From positions 1-64,000 of IMG/VR virus record IMGVR_UViG_3300027844_000680: DNA of 64,000 bases, one strand, 5' to 3'. Each line of letters begins with the position of its first letter. Positions within the stretch are counted from its first letter, which is position 1. Shown piece by piece: positions 9,278 to 19,935 of this stretch. Below the pieces are notes generated by a model. The model was not told the DNA's origin and ran no database searches. It saw only the letters and a list, made by a program, of their open reading frames with translations. The position numbers and the translations under genes were made by a program. Source of the stretch: a virus.

Positions 9278-12200
9278 ATGTCGGCCAGTATTCTAACAAC
9301 GATTGAACGTGACGGGCTGATGCTCGTCGCAACATACACGGACGTAAGTGCCGAAGTTGCCCGAAAGGGCGACGTAATCCACTGCGAGGCGAAAGACCCT
9401 GGTCCGCACACCACGTTTTCGTGGAGCCTTGTATTCACGCCAGATTCCCCCAACGGGTCGGAATCAGCAGCGGGGCTGGAGACACCCCCTGGCGTAAGCG
9501 GGACTGTCTGTCAGTTCACGGTTGACCATGAAGGGGCCTATTTGGTCCGGTTGGTGGTTGATGCGGGACTTCCTTCCGAGCAGACACGCTTTGTTCGGAT
9601 TCGTTACCAGACCCTCTTCGGGGATGTACGTCTTGTTGCTGCGGGCGAGCGACGGGATGCCGTAGGGGTCATTCCCTATGATCTGACGACTGAGGGGTGG
9701 GCAAACCAGCAGAACCAGAACCTCCAGAAACTCCTTGCTTACGTTCGACGTGTCAGCACTTCTGGCCGAGTGCTGTACGTCGATGCGAACCGAGGACGCC
9801 ATACGTGGGAAGCTGGGCAAGGGATCAACGACGAACAAAACACGGTCCATCTGCCCGGTTCAGACCCAGCCGCTCTGGAGGTTTCGGGCATCACGACTGG
9901 TGCCGAGGGGTTCGCTGACTTCTCGTCAATCAATGCAGCTATCGCTTATGCCCATTGTTGTGCAGAGCGTGATGAAGCGGCCCTAACACCCGAGCATCCT
10001 TACTACGTCTTGATCTACCCCGGCCTCTACATCGAGGACGTGGTGTTCGAGGAAAACGTCCATCTCATCGGTCTTCATGCTCCAGAGAAGTATGTCCGTG
10101 GGGTGGTGGTCCAGACCGCTGCAACAAGCACCAGCCACATCTATTCGGGGGATAGCGATACAGATCTGGTCATCTGTAAGAACATCGTCTTCGAGAACCT
10201 GCGCCCTGAATCTACCAAACCTGTGGTGGATGTTCGTCGTGGGATGATGCAGATGGAGGGCTGTTCGATCCGACAAACGGTTGGTACGGGTCCAAGTGCC
10301 TTACGGGTAGTGACCACTGATATCGCCCACATGGCATCAGCGGATTTAGACAACTGTTCTGTTACCAACGGGATCTCCAACGAGGCGATGTGCGCCATCA
10401 TGGCGGGCAGCGATAATGGCAGCCTGTCTTTGAAGGATTGTTACGTTCAAGGGCCTTCTGGAATCCGGTTGAACGGGGACTTTGGCAACGGGATCTACGA
10501 AGATTACACGGCCAATCTCGTTCGGAGTAAGATTCTGTCCTCACACGCTGACGGGACTACAATCAGTTCTTCAGCAGATGCCCTGCACATCGTCCACTCG
10601 AAAGTTCAGGGCAACGACCCCGACAAGAGACTTGTCGTGGGAGGGGGCGGTAAAGCAGGCGATCTCCGTCTGTATCTGAACCACAGTGATCTTGGTGCCG
10701 CCGACATTCAGTTCAACACGACCAATGTCACCGGAACCTCAAAGATCTACCTCGAATCGTCCACCTATGGGGGATTCACGTTCCCCGCAGCCGCTCCCGA
10801 GGTGGTATCCGAGACCCAAGGCAAGTCCGTCAAGCACCTTTCGGTCTATGCGGACCCCTTCAATAATGGGACGGTAGCTGTACCTGCTCCCCACCAGTTG
10901 GGTGCCGAGAGCGTACAGGATGCCGTAGACGACCTCACGGTCCTGGCGACTCCCCTGTCCTCTTCAACGGACGGGTCCAATGTATTCATGGGCCTCGACG
11001 GGGCGTATGACGCTTTCACCAGTGTCGATCCGCCTCTCAAGGGTTCAGGCCACGGTCGGCGTATCGTCGCTGATGCAGGCCCCGTTCAGATCATCCAAGC
11101 GGCTGCCCCGGATCTTCCGGGGGTTACGGTCGGTGCGGGTGCAGGCAACAAGAACGGCCACTTGCAGGTCGAAGGCAGTGTTGAGGTCGGGGGTATCGAT
11201 ACCCCCGAGATCATCCTTGAGCCAAACCCCTTCCTGGCTGGCCCGCACATCTTGATGGGCGACACTATCTGGCCGTCCGACATCGTTGCGTGTGGGGAAA
11301 CGATCACCAACCATCGGTCTTTGCCAGCAGCGATTGTTCAAGCTCGTTCAACGTCTGTTGCCCATAACTACAACATGCGCCTTCAGACGCAGAGCACCAG
11401 CAACGCATCCAATGGATCAATCGGCTGGCTCATCCTTCGGGCAGGTGACTCACTCGACAAGGCGACGATTGGCCCCCATGCGGGCGGTGTCTACCTCCAA
11501 GCAGGTAGCTATCTGAACGATCTGGCTTCTGTCGGGAACGACTGCTCCCCGGGAACGATCTTCTTGGCCCCTGGCTATGCCACGGCTGATGCGGTCCTCA
11601 CGGGTGAAGAACAATACGGTTGGGTCCGACTCGTTGATTTGAGTGGAGCCAGCTTCGCCACGTTGACTGCCCAAGGGGCACCCGGCGCTTTCGGGGCCGG
11701 GGGTAGCATAACAGATGCGGCGGGCAAGATCGTCATCGCCACTGCGATGGGCCATGTAAAGGCCAGCATCACGGTAGGCATGGACATCGCGGCAGTTATC
11801 GCTGCGTTCAATGATCCAGATGAAGGCGGAGGGCTCCTGGTCGCCAGCGATGACGGCGCAGGAAAGCTCGTTCTGACTTCCACGGATCGAGGGCCACTTG
11901 CAGAGATCCTGTATGTCTTCGATGAGCCCACGGACGGCGGGGCTGCCAATGCGGTCTGCCAGACCGTGGGTAACCTCCGAGTCTCTTCGGGTAGCGGGGC
12001 TGCTCCCCATGCGGTGTATTCGGCGGGTTCTTACGACTCGTTCGTCAACATTCATGCTCCCGAGCACAACAAGATCGAGATCGGGGCAGGTGGTCTCGTA
12101 GGTTCAATGACCTACGACGCAGACACCGGGAAGCTCACGGTCCCCGGTGCTATTGATCCTACCTGTGTGATCTTCGCTGAAGCCGATCATACGGCTGCTG

Positions 12201-13732
12201 ACGGAGACGGCACGGTAGGCGGTGTAACTACGATTGCAGGCCAAGGGGCCATCTTCGTCAGTAACGGGGCAGGTGGTCTGATCGACAACGGTCTCTACTA
12301 CCGCCGAGAGTCAAACGCCGCTCCGATGCCAGTCGTCACAGGTAGCGGGAATCCCGGCGAGGTAGCCCTTTGGGGGGCCGATGCAACGCTTGAGGGCGAT
12401 GCAGCACTGACTTGGGACTCTGTGACGGGCCTCTCGTTCGACATGGACTCCGCTTCGATGATTCGTGTCATCGACAACGGTGTACTCGGGACCAACGCAG
12501 ACCCACAGGTGCAGTTGCTCGACAAGGAGAATGGGGCTGGGAATGATCCAGTTCTCCAGGCTGCTTGGGGTTTTCTCAACTCTGCCAACACCCATGTCTC
12601 ACTGAAGAACTTTCACGACCCGGGCAACATCGATCTTGTCACGACCAACGGCGACATCATCATCCCGAATGGGAATGTCCACGTTGAGGCTGGGAAGATT
12701 GGTATTGGAGTTGCGCCCGTAGCTCACTTGAGTATCGAGGATGCAGCCAGCGACCCCGTGATCTCCCTCAAGCGTGCCACCTCTCACTGGAACCTCATCG
12801 CTCATCATGCAGATGACTACTTCGCAATCAACGAAGAGGGTGAAGGTTCGCCCTTCGTCGTTATCCCTGGTGGAAATGTAGGCATCGGTACAACCGCTCC
12901 CACGGAGAACCTTCAGATCGGAGGCGGCGGTGAAAGTAAAGACGGTGATCTAATGCTGTTCTCCGATGCGGGGGATTCACATTCCCTGTTCATCATGGAC
13001 GCCCTCGGGCTGCACGACGACCAAGCTGGCATCTACTGGCGACATGGCGGCTCGAACAAGTGGAGCATCACTACCAAGGCCGATGGAGACTTGGACATTT
13101 ATGACCGTCAAGGTGGCGGCACGTCGATGCTCCACTTCCAACATGCGGCTGACGGTTGTATTGGCGTTGGTACAGATGCCGCTCTGGTCGAGAAGCTGGA
13201 AGTCGCTGGTGCCGTCAAGATCGGTGCTTCGGCAGATGCAGACGCCGCAGTGGGTACACTCCGCTACGACGGTAATGACTTCCAGGGGCGCACGGGTGCC
13301 GGTTGGGAGAGCCTGACAGGTGGTGCGGTCTTGAGTGTCCACACGGACATTCAAGCGGACATTACCCTGACAGCAGCCGAGTACATCAATGCAGTCTACG
13401 TCGGAGTCAATGCAGCCCAGGCCGATCCTGCTAACAACACTGACATCAACGTGGAGTTGCCGAATACAGAGGCTACTGGAGCTTTGATCGGTCGAAGGAT
13501 TCACATCAAAGACGAGACCGCTGGTGGTGCTCCGAGCTTGACGTGGGATCACGATGCCGATGCAGTAACTCCCGAGGTTCCAGTCAAGATAACGGTGTCC
13601 ACTGCTGGTGGGGGCGGCCAGATCGATACCTCTACGGATGCCGTGGAGATGACGGAGGATAACCAGTCCTTGCTGGTGATTTGTGTAGATAACAATGGTG
13701 GTGCTGGCCCAGCCAAGTGGTTCATCATCTGA
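9278..13732 (+). CDS. Tail fibre / tailspike-like protein, beta-helix type, 1484 aa
   Basis: The ATG at 9278 has GGAGAGG seven bases upstream. Residues 15-115 form an Ig or PKD-like domain (ARKGDVIHCEAKDPG, TFSWSL, GAYLVRLVVDAG). From about residue 205 a right-handed beta-helix begins with the pectate-lyase-like signature SSINAAIAYAH followed by YYVLIYPGLYIEDVVFEE, running to about 480. A long Gly/Ala/Asp-rich beta region follows. Near residues 1200-1210 it contains VGIGTTAPTENLQIGG, a pattern common in phage fibre shafts. No intramolecular chaperone of the endosialidase type is evident at the C terminus. It probably binds or degrades a surface polysaccharide, but no catalytic residues can be assigned. 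It is the first of the giant fibre block. Confidence 0.7.
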   Translation: MSASILTTIERDGLMLVATYTDVSAEVARKGDVIHCEAKDPGPHTTFSWSLVFTPDSPNGSESAAGLETPPGVSGTVCQFTVDHEGAYLVRLVVDAGLPSEQTRFVRIRYQTLFGDVRLVAAGERRDAVGVIPYDLTTEGWANQQNQNLQKLLAYVRRVSTSGRVLYVDANRGRHTWEAGQGINDEQNTVHLPGSDPAALEVSGITTGAEGFADFSSINAAIAYAHCCAERDEAALTPEHPYYVLIYPGLYIEDVVFEENVHLIGLHAPEKYVRGVVVQTAATSTSHIYSGDSDTDLVICKNIVFENLRPESTKPVVDVRRGMMQMEGCSIRQTVGTGPSALRVVTTDIAHMASADLDNCSVTNGISNEAMCAIMAGSDNGSLSLKDCYVQGPSGIRLNGDFGNGIYEDYTANLVRSKILSSHADGTTISSSADALHIVHSKVQGNDPDKRLVVGGGGKAGDLRLYLNHSDLGAADIQFNTTNVTGTSKIYLESSTYGGFTFPAAAPEVVSETQGKSVKHLSVYADPFNNGTVAVPAPHQLGAESVQDAVDDLTVLATPLSSSTDGSNVFMGLDGAYDAFTSVDPPLKGSGHGRRIVADAGPVQIIQAAAPDLPGVTVGAGAGNKNGHLQVEGSVEVGGIDTPEIILEPNPFLAGPHILMGDTIWPSDIVACGETITNHRSLPAAIVQARSTSVAHNYNMRLQTQSTSNASNGSIGWLILRAGDSLDKATIGPHAGGVYLQAGSYLNDLASVGNDCSPGTIFLAPGYATADAVLTGEEQYGWVRLVDLSGASFATLTAQGAPGAFGAGGSITDAAGKIVIATAMGHVKASITVGMDIAAVIAAFNDPDEGGGLLVASDDGAGKLVLTSTDRGPLAEILYVFDEPTDGGAANAVCQTVGNLRVSSGSGAAPHAVYSAGSYDSFVNIHAPEHNKIEIGAGGLVGSMTYDADTGKLTVPGAIDPTCVIFAEADHTAADGDGTVGGVTTIAGQGAIFVSNGAGGLIDNGLYYRRESNAAPMPVVTGSGNPGEVALWGADATLEGDAALTWDSVTGLSFDMDSASMIRVIDNGVLGTNADPQVQLLDKENGAGNDPVLQAAWGFLNSANTHVSLKNFHDPGNIDLVTTNGDIIIPNGNVHVEAGKIGIGVAPVAHLSIEDAASDPVISLKRATSHWNLIAHHADDYFAINEEGEGSPFVVIPGGNVGIGTTAPTENLQIGGGGESKDGDLMLFSDAGDSHSLFIMDALGLHDDQAGIYWRHGGSNKWSITTKADGDLDIYDRQGGGTSMLHFQHAADGCIGVGTDAALVEKLEVAGAVKIGASADADAAVGTLRYDGNDFQGRTGAGWESLTGGAVLSVHTDIQADITLTAAEYINAVYVGVNAAQADPANNTDINVELPNTEATGALIGRRIHIKDETAGGAPSLTWDHDADAVTPEVPVKITVSTAGGGGQIDTSTDAVEMTEDNQSLLVICVDNNGGAGPAKWFII

Positions 13733-13751
13733 TTGAGCTTACGGGGCTGGA

Positions 13752-16700
13752 ATGACGGACCCAAATGATTGTCTTGAACTATCGCCCTTTGGGCCATTCT
13801 CTACGGATGACGTGGTGGTCCCACCCGCTCATCCTGAAGGGGCTGGCTATGGGGGTTCGAGCTATGGTCTCAAGGACTATGGAGACGGCACCCTTGGCGG
13901 TGTCCCCAAGGTCTTTGGCGGGGGCTACGGTAGAGAGGGTGTAGGGTTCGCTCCGTATGGCGGTGGCGTTTTTCCAGCGACCCCTTTCGCTATCAGCGGC
14001 GGGTACGGTGGAGATCCTTACGGCTTCATGGGCTTCGGCTCAAAGGAGTTGGGAGACCCAAGAGTATCGTCTGCTATTTCGATCAGTGGAACACAGGTCG
14101 AGGTCTTCTTCACGGAACCAATGGACCCACGGAATCCGGCCCTGTCCGATCCGGCGTCCTATGATCTAATCGCTTTAGTTGGGGCGGAGACAGCCATCTT
14201 GTCCGTCTCTGTTGGGAATGTCAGTTCCGTAGATGCTGGTGCTGACATCCCAATCCCCGAGTATACGGAACCAGCTTCCCTACCCCCCGTTGGTTCCGTG
14301 GGACCGAGCGGAGGATACGGAGGTACTTTCGACCCTCCGCCCGGTTCTGACTCTGGGGGTGGTGCTTTCGGCGTCCCCGGCTACGGGTCGGCTGACTTCG
14401 TTGCAGTTCCTTGGACCGCCTACGCTGAAGATGCAGACGAAGAACGAATCACGTCAGACGGCGTGACTTCCATCATCCTCACACATCTCGGTACGACCCT
14501 TGGCGGCACCTACAAGGTCAAGGTAGTCGTTGGGATCACGGATATTGCGGGGAACGAGGTAGTCATTCCCACGGACATCGGAGAGGGCGCTAACCTCGAC
14601 GTGATCCAGTCGAACGAAGCAGTGTTCTTCGCTCGGGGAGATGCTCCTACATACACCGTGACTCCGGTTGCTGGTGACAGACTGCTTCTCAACTTCAGCA
14701 GCGACATGCTGAAGGCAGAAGAGTTCTCCCCTGGAACCAAGTTCTTACCCTCTTATGCGTTCGCTCCGGTCGATCCATACCCGGTTGATCTGACCGTCCT
14801 CCTTGCAGAGCACCCTCACAACTACGAGTCGGACAAGGTTCTGCTCTCGGTGAAGGGGATGACGAGCATCGAGTACGGCAGCACTCTTTCACCGGCCTCG
14901 GCGATCAGCTACGACGGGAGCTACCTCCCGAATGAATCTTCAGACTTTTCGGGATCTGAAGTAGGCACTGGATCATCCTACGCTTCGACTGTCCTCTCGA
15001 TGACTAAAGAGGTCGGCGATACCTACGGCTGGCAGTTCCTCGACCTCTCGGGTCGGATCATTCCGATCACGTCCACGTACCGCACGGACATCACGTTCGA
15101 TGCTGGCAACGCCGCTGTAATGCCCATCATGGGCGAGAACGACACGCTTGCCCAGTTGGTGATTGCAGACGGAGAGACCAAACTTTCCATTTCTTTGTCC
15201 AAACTTTCGGGACAAGATGTTTTGTCCATTGGGGAGTATGCAGACCTTCCAGCAGTGTGGTCTGAAGGCGTCCACACAATCACTGTAATCCGCAATCAGA
15301 AGGCTGGTATCTACGCTTTCTTGTTCGATGGGACTCCCATCGGAGCTATCGGTACGGCCTTCATTGAAGAGCCTGCGGATTTCGCTGGCGTCTCCTTGGA
15401 TCTTTCAGCAACTTACAAAGTTTCTAACTTTCGTCTTCATTCGGTGGGGTTCGGGGCGACCGGGACGCTGTATTCCTCATTGTGGAACTTTATGCACGAT
15501 GTCGAGGCGCTCTTCACGGGGTCCGACTTACTCACCAAGGATCATCTGCTGACCCAGAGAGGTCCGTTGGTCAAAGGGTGGGGGGACGCTACCCCCGCTA
15601 CCAAGCAGGATGTTGAGGTCAGGGTAAACGACACCCCCGTCGAGATAGCGGGGGTCAACCCATACACAGGAAGAATCTCAACGGTCATTCCAATCCCGAA
15701 GATGCCTGTTGGGGACATGGCTATCTCTGTTGACTACAAGTGGTTCGCTACACCTGTGATGGAGATGCGTGGCCTAAACTGGGAAGGTCTGACCCTCAAC
15801 AAGTGGGATCTTTCCAGCGCCCACCATGATCCCCCGGCACACGGGGAACAGATCCAAGACGAGACACACCCGAAGGGCGCTCCCGACACAGCACGGTTTC
15901 CGATGGGGACAACTCTCGGTCCTCTTGACCGTAGGACACCCCTTCATATCGGGCATCGGTATCTGGGGTTCGAGCGGGCGTACACAGCCAGCTTGAACAG
16001 CCCTGTCACGTTGCTGTTGAACCAGAACCCAAACTCGGTTGCGGTAAACAAGTTCGAGGACACTCCGGTTCCGATTACGGCCTACTACGAGGGGCTGAAC
16101 AAGCCGACTGATGTGTACTACTTGGAGGACGGGACTCTCTATGACGGCCCGAGGCACGTCATGGCGAACGGCACGATGTATACGGGCGCTTCGCATACGC
16201 CGTTTTCCGAGCCGTTGGGCTCTTGGAACCTCTTTGGGCAAGACGACGGCGGTGTCGATGCGGGTCAAGGCACCTATACACTGACAGATGAGGGTAACGG
16301 AGAGCCTGGAGTGGCTTTCTATCACCGCCTCGTCGAGTTGACGCATCCCACGACGGTACGACTGGTGGCCCGGTTCAAGACCGTGGGGTCAGAGCCTCAC
16401 GGGGTCTTTACCGGGATGTGCTTTGGAACCCACAACAACCGCAACCTGTACTTGGTTGGTGCGCTTGAGGTGCCGTCCCACAACGAAGATGACGACCCGG
16501 TTCAACATATCGGACTGCTCCAAGACGGGGCGAACCCCCATCTCATAGAGTCTTGGATTATCGGTCCTCAAGTCCCCATTGAGATCCTCAACCAGACAAC
16601 AGCCAAGGCCATCACGTCGGACCTCCCCCATGATCTGGAAGAGGGGGCGAGGTTTCAGATCTTCGATGGCTCCCAGGAAGGCACCTATCTGATTGAGGCT

Positions 16701-19700
16701 CTGGTCCACCAGACAGACGGCACCTCTACGATCACTGTTGAAGGAGAGTTTCCTGCTGAAGCTGGCCTCTGGGACAACACTTACTTCACGGTTGTCTTGG
16801 AATCTAAACATTCAGAGACGCTCTCCTACGTTCTGACGGTCGATCCAATAGAGAAGAAGGCCAAGCTATACGTGTCTGGGGAACTTTCGGGGATGTTCCT
16901 TGATCTGACGGACCCCCCTTCCTTCACAGAGCCCGCCTTGGTCCCCTTGCTCTTGAACACCCAGAAGGAAGGGCAGGTCTTCTGGGGCTCCGTAGATCGT
17001 CAGGCAACCAACTCTTCCGTGTGGTCTTTCTTCAGGTATTCCGTCAGCCCCGACTACGAGATCGTTCATTCGCAGGGGCTTTCGGTGTTCACAGAGATGA
17101 ACGCTCTACCCCAGGACAACCCAAACGACGTTGAGTGGTTTCGGGAACAGATCTTCGGGTATTCGGAGATCGATGCGACCGCAGATGCACTGTTGCTCAA
17201 GAGCACGTCTGCCTCGTCCTCTGCTGATCTGGCATACAGGTACACCCGGTTGGAGCCTTATTTGGCTCCTGACGCCCAGATCGATGTCGATGCCAAGTTC
17301 CGTGTCGATAGCGGCATCCTTGGTGCGGGAGACGCCCAAGTAGAGGTCCGAGACACCCGCAAAAGGGTTCTCTTGAGTGCCCTTTGTTACATGGAAGCTG
17401 AAGGGTTGAGGTTGAGGCGGTTGGTTTCCATGCCCTCGTCTTCGTTGTCCTGTCTGTATCTTCCCCAGGACGACCCCAACGGGGCCTGGGAAAAGTTAGG
17501 GGCTCTCGGGCACAAGATTGAAGGCCAGACCCTTGTGACTACCCATAGTGGGGAAGTCGGGGGTCAACTGGTTGGTTGGGAGACCTCTCTTGATCTTTCC
17601 TCTATGTCTTTTGAGGACACTGGCAGCCGGATAGCAGAAGCCCGGTTCGCCGTGAAGTCCTTTGAGGTAGACGACGAGGGAAGGACCGGCATCACCTTCC
17701 AAGTGTGGGCTGGCGGGGTGTTATCCCCCAGAGCGGTACTTGTGACTCTTCGATACGTCGGAGAGGAACCGGCAGTCACAATCAATCAGACCTCTGGAGC
17801 CCCTATTGGGGAGTTTCTGTTCGATTGGACAGATGGGGAGTTCCATACCTATCGAGTTCTAATCGATGCTGTGGGAGACACGGTGGTCCTCGTCTTGGAT
17901 GATGCCATTAGTGTTCCCCTGGAGTTCACGGCGCTCCCTTCGGTAGCGAGCAACACCAAGCTCATCTTTGGGCATCACGGCGGCACTGCGGAAGTTCATT
18001 GGGATTCGGTGTCTGTCCATGTTCAGCCTCCCCCAGATGCCAAGCGCACCTTGGGAGTCTGGAGAGGTCGTGATCCAGACAACATCAACAACTGGGAACT
18101 GCCCCGTATCGATTCTTCCACGGCCCCTAACTCTTCCCCTACCGGGCCGGTTATCGAGGAAATGGATTGGCGCAACTCGTTGGACATTCGTATCCATAGA
18201 GACCCCGAATGGGGCGTGACAATCCTTCGCACAGATCTACCACCGCCTCCGTACTTTGATGGGGAGTGGGCAACGGACATCACGTCTCCCAGTGCCGGTT
18301 GGATCAATGTCGAATACAGGAACCTGCCGGATATCGGCTATGAGGAAACCTTCGGTGTAGTCACGTTTGGCGCACTCGATCCCCGGTCTGTTAGCCAGCA
18401 ACGATGGGAGTCGCTGCGTTACCGCATCTACAACCATCCGACTGATGATCTGCGTTCCCCCGAGCACATGATCCTCAATCAATCCAACATCATCACGTCT
18501 GGGGAGACGACAGAGGACATTTATCCCGAGAAAGTCGTCTTGGAGACGCTCGATTCTTCACGGGTTTCGTTGAAGGCTGCTCACATCTACGCTTCACGGA
18601 TCTTCAAGGTGTTGGAGGGGGATACCATCATCCCTTCAGACAACTGGGACTTCGATATTTCCAGTCAGTTGATCACATTGACGGCCACAACCTTCTCCGA
18701 TGAACACGTTACGGCCACTATTATCTTCACGTCGGACCATGACGTTCCGACAACCGAGACCTATCTCAAGAGCCAGCCCCTCCACGACAGCATCACTCTC
18801 TTGAACGAAGGCACCCCGGCCTTCGCCCGTAACCAGACGGCGGACGCCATTAGAGGCATCACGACCGGGGCTCAAATCAGCTACTTCTATGATGTCTTGA
18901 ACAGTGACCAAGACTTCGTGTTGAACGACCCCTTCAAGGCGGTCACGTTCGCTGACGATCCAGAGTCCCTCTATGACTCGATGAAGTTCTTTGAGATCTC
19001 CAACGACGGAGATATTGGACTCCTGACCACCCTTTGTGATGATAGGTCTCCAGCCCACGGCTTCCGAGAGATCGCTCTGGAAGGCTCCCTGTTCCAACAG
19101 CAACATTCCGGTATCCCCAAGCCCGACTATGAGCAGTACGGAGGGATGCCCGGGACGATCCTATTCGCAAGCGGTGGGAACCAGACTCTCGGTGGGAACT
19201 TGGCGGGCGGCGAGTCTGTTCGCCAAGGCACAACAATGACATGGCCTGTGGCTCATGGGGGCATAGACCAGAAGACGACTTGGAACATTACGTTGGATCA
19301 AGTTATCTTGGACGCTACGGACCTGGAGAGCCCAGACAACTATCACCGGCATCTGCATGAGCAGATACTCTTCCTCGGCTCCCAATCAGACAATGTAGCC
19401 CCTACGGGACATGCCCTCGTTACTCGGTTCCCAGACGGGATTCCTGACGCTCCAGACGGGTTTTTGGGTATCCACAATCACGGTGCTTGCTTGGCGACGA
19501 TGGAGCAAGCCGCCGCTCATTCTCGGCTGGGACCGTGGGGCGGGTTGTCTTCATTGGTGCCTACGCCCATCCCTGGAAGGCGTGGAGAGCTTTTGGAGCA
19601 GCAGATTGAGGTTGGCTCGGAAGAATATGGGGAGGTGTTCCGTACCGGATCTTTGCTATATGGGGGGAATCCTTTGCAACCGGACGGCATTCCGGCGTTG

Positions 19701-19871
19701 GGCAACGGTATGGTCTTGCAAGGGGGGGCGATGTTGCCTGACGGTTCCGCACACACTTTTGTCCTTCAATCTCCAGACGCCACTCCAACTTATGGTGGAT
19801 ACGGCGGCGATCCCTACGGCGGCGAGACCGAAGGTGGGGTTGGTGGGGGATCTGGATCGATTGACTATTGA
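13752..19871 (+). CDS. Giant fibre protein with Gly/Tyr repeats and lectin-like domains, 2039 aa
   Basis: The N terminus carries several Gly/Tyr clusters (AGYGGSSYGLKDYG, FGGGYGREGVGFAPYGGG, GGYGGDPYGFMGFG). The extreme C terminus returns to the same motif (YGGYGGDPYGGETEGG). Residues about 105-170 look like a bacterial Ig-like domain (QVEVFFTEPMDPRNPALSDP), and a Y-x-V-x-V followed by DIAGNEVV occurs near 260. Three stretches, about residues 445-580, 866-1110 and 1297-1430, resemble concanavalin/LamG-type jelly rolls, with alternating strands and endings such as KLIFGHHGGTAEVHWDS. These folds usually bind glycans. No enzymatic site is seen. I infer a virion appendage that recognises host surface sugars. 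The start is an ATG 19 bases after the previous stop, with only a weak GGAA-type ribosome site. Confidence 0.65.
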   Translation: MTDPNDCLELSPFGPFSTDDVVVPPAHPEGAGYGGSSYGLKDYGDGTLGGVPKVFGGGYGREGVGFAPYGGGVFPATPFAISGGYGGDPYGFMGFGSKELGDPRVSSAISISGTQVEVFFTEPMDPRNPALSDPASYDLIALVGAETAILSVSVGNVSSVDAGADIPIPEYTEPASLPPVGSVGPSGGYGGTFDPPPGSDSGGGAFGVPGYGSADFVAVPWTAYAEDADEERITSDGVTSIILTHLGTTLGGTYKVKVVVGITDIAGNEVVIPTDIGEGANLDVIQSNEAVFFARGDAPTYTVTPVAGDRLLLNFSSDMLKAEEFSPGTKFLPSYAFAPVDPYPVDLTVLLAEHPHNYESDKVLLSVKGMTSIEYGSTLSPASAISYDGSYLPNESSDFSGSEVGTGSSYASTVLSMTKEVGDTYGWQFLDLSGRIIPITSTYRTDITFDAGNAAVMPIMGENDTLAQLVIADGETKLSISLSKLSGQDVLSIGEYADLPAVWSEGVHTITVIRNQKAGIYAFLFDGTPIGAIGTAFIEEPADFAGVSLDLSATYKVSNFRLHSVGFGATGTLYSSLWNFMHDVEALFTGSDLLTKDHLLTQRGPLVKGWGDATPATKQDVEVRVNDTPVEIAGVNPYTGRISTVIPIPKMPVGDMAISVDYKWFATPVMEMRGLNWEGLTLNKWDLSSAHHDPPAHGEQIQDETHPKGAPDTARFPMGTTLGPLDRRTPLHIGHRYLGFERAYTASLNSPVTLLLNQNPNSVAVNKFEDTPVPITAYYEGLNKPTDVYYLEDGTLYDGPRHVMANGTMYTGASHTPFSEPLGSWNLFGQDDGGVDAGQGTYTLTDEGNGEPGVAFYHRLVELTHPTTVRLVARFKTVGSEPHGVFTGMCFGTHNNRNLYLVGALEVPSHNEDDDPVQHIGLLQDGANPHLIESWIIGPQVPIEILNQTTAKAITSDLPHDLEEGARFQIFDGSQEGTYLIEALVHQTDGTSTITVEGEFPAEAGLWDNTYFTVVLESKHSETLSYVLTVDPIEKKAKLYVSGELSGMFLDLTDPPSFTEPALVPLLLNTQKEGQVFWGSVDRQATNSSVWSFFRYSVSPDYEIVHSQGLSVFTEMNALPQDNPNDVEWFREQIFGYSEIDATADALLLKSTSASSSADLAYRYTRLEPYLAPDAQIDVDAKFRVDSGILGAGDAQVEVRDTRKRVLLSALCYMEAEGLRLRRLVSMPSSSLSCLYLPQDDPNGAWEKLGALGHKIEGQTLVTTHSGEVGGQLVGWETSLDLSSMSFEDTGSRIAEARFAVKSFEVDDEGRTGITFQVWAGGVLSPRAVLVTLRYVGEEPAVTINQTSGAPIGEFLFDWTDGEFHTYRVLIDAVGDTVVLVLDDAISVPLEFTALPSVASNTKLIFGHHGGTAEVHWDSVSVHVQPPPDAKRTLGVWRGRDPDNINNWELPRIDSSTAPNSSPTGPVIEEMDWRNSLDIRIHRDPEWGVTILRTDLPPPPYFDGEWATDITSPSAGWINVEYRNLPDIGYEETFGVVTFGALDPRSVSQQRWESLRYRIYNHPTDDLRSPEHMILNQSNIITSGETTEDIYPEKVVLETLDSSRVSLKAAHIYASRIFKVLEGDTIIPSDNWDFDISSQLITLTATTFSDEHVTATIIFTSDHDVPTTETYLKSQPLHDSITLLNEGTPAFARNQTADAIRGITTGAQISYFYDVLNSDQDFVLNDPFKAVTFADDPESLYDSMKFFEISNDGDIGLLTTLCDDRSPAHGFREIALEGSLFQQQHSGIPKPDYEQYGGMPGTILFASGGNQTLGGNLAGGESVRQGTTMTWPVAHGGIDQKTTWNITLDQVILDATDLESPDNYHRHLHEQILFLGSQSDNVAPTGHALVTRFPDGIPDAPDGFLGIHNHGACLATMEQAAAHSRLGPWGGLSSLVPTPIPGRRGELLEQQIEVGSEEYGEVFRTGSLLYGGNPLQPDGIPALGNGMVLQGGAMLPDGSAHTFVLQSPDATPTYGGYGGDPYGGETEGGVGGGSGSIDY

Positions 19872-19935
19872 TCTTGTCTGCTGCGGTAGTCGGTCTATCG
19901 ACACCCAGAAGTAGAGATCGATATGGAGTAGATGA

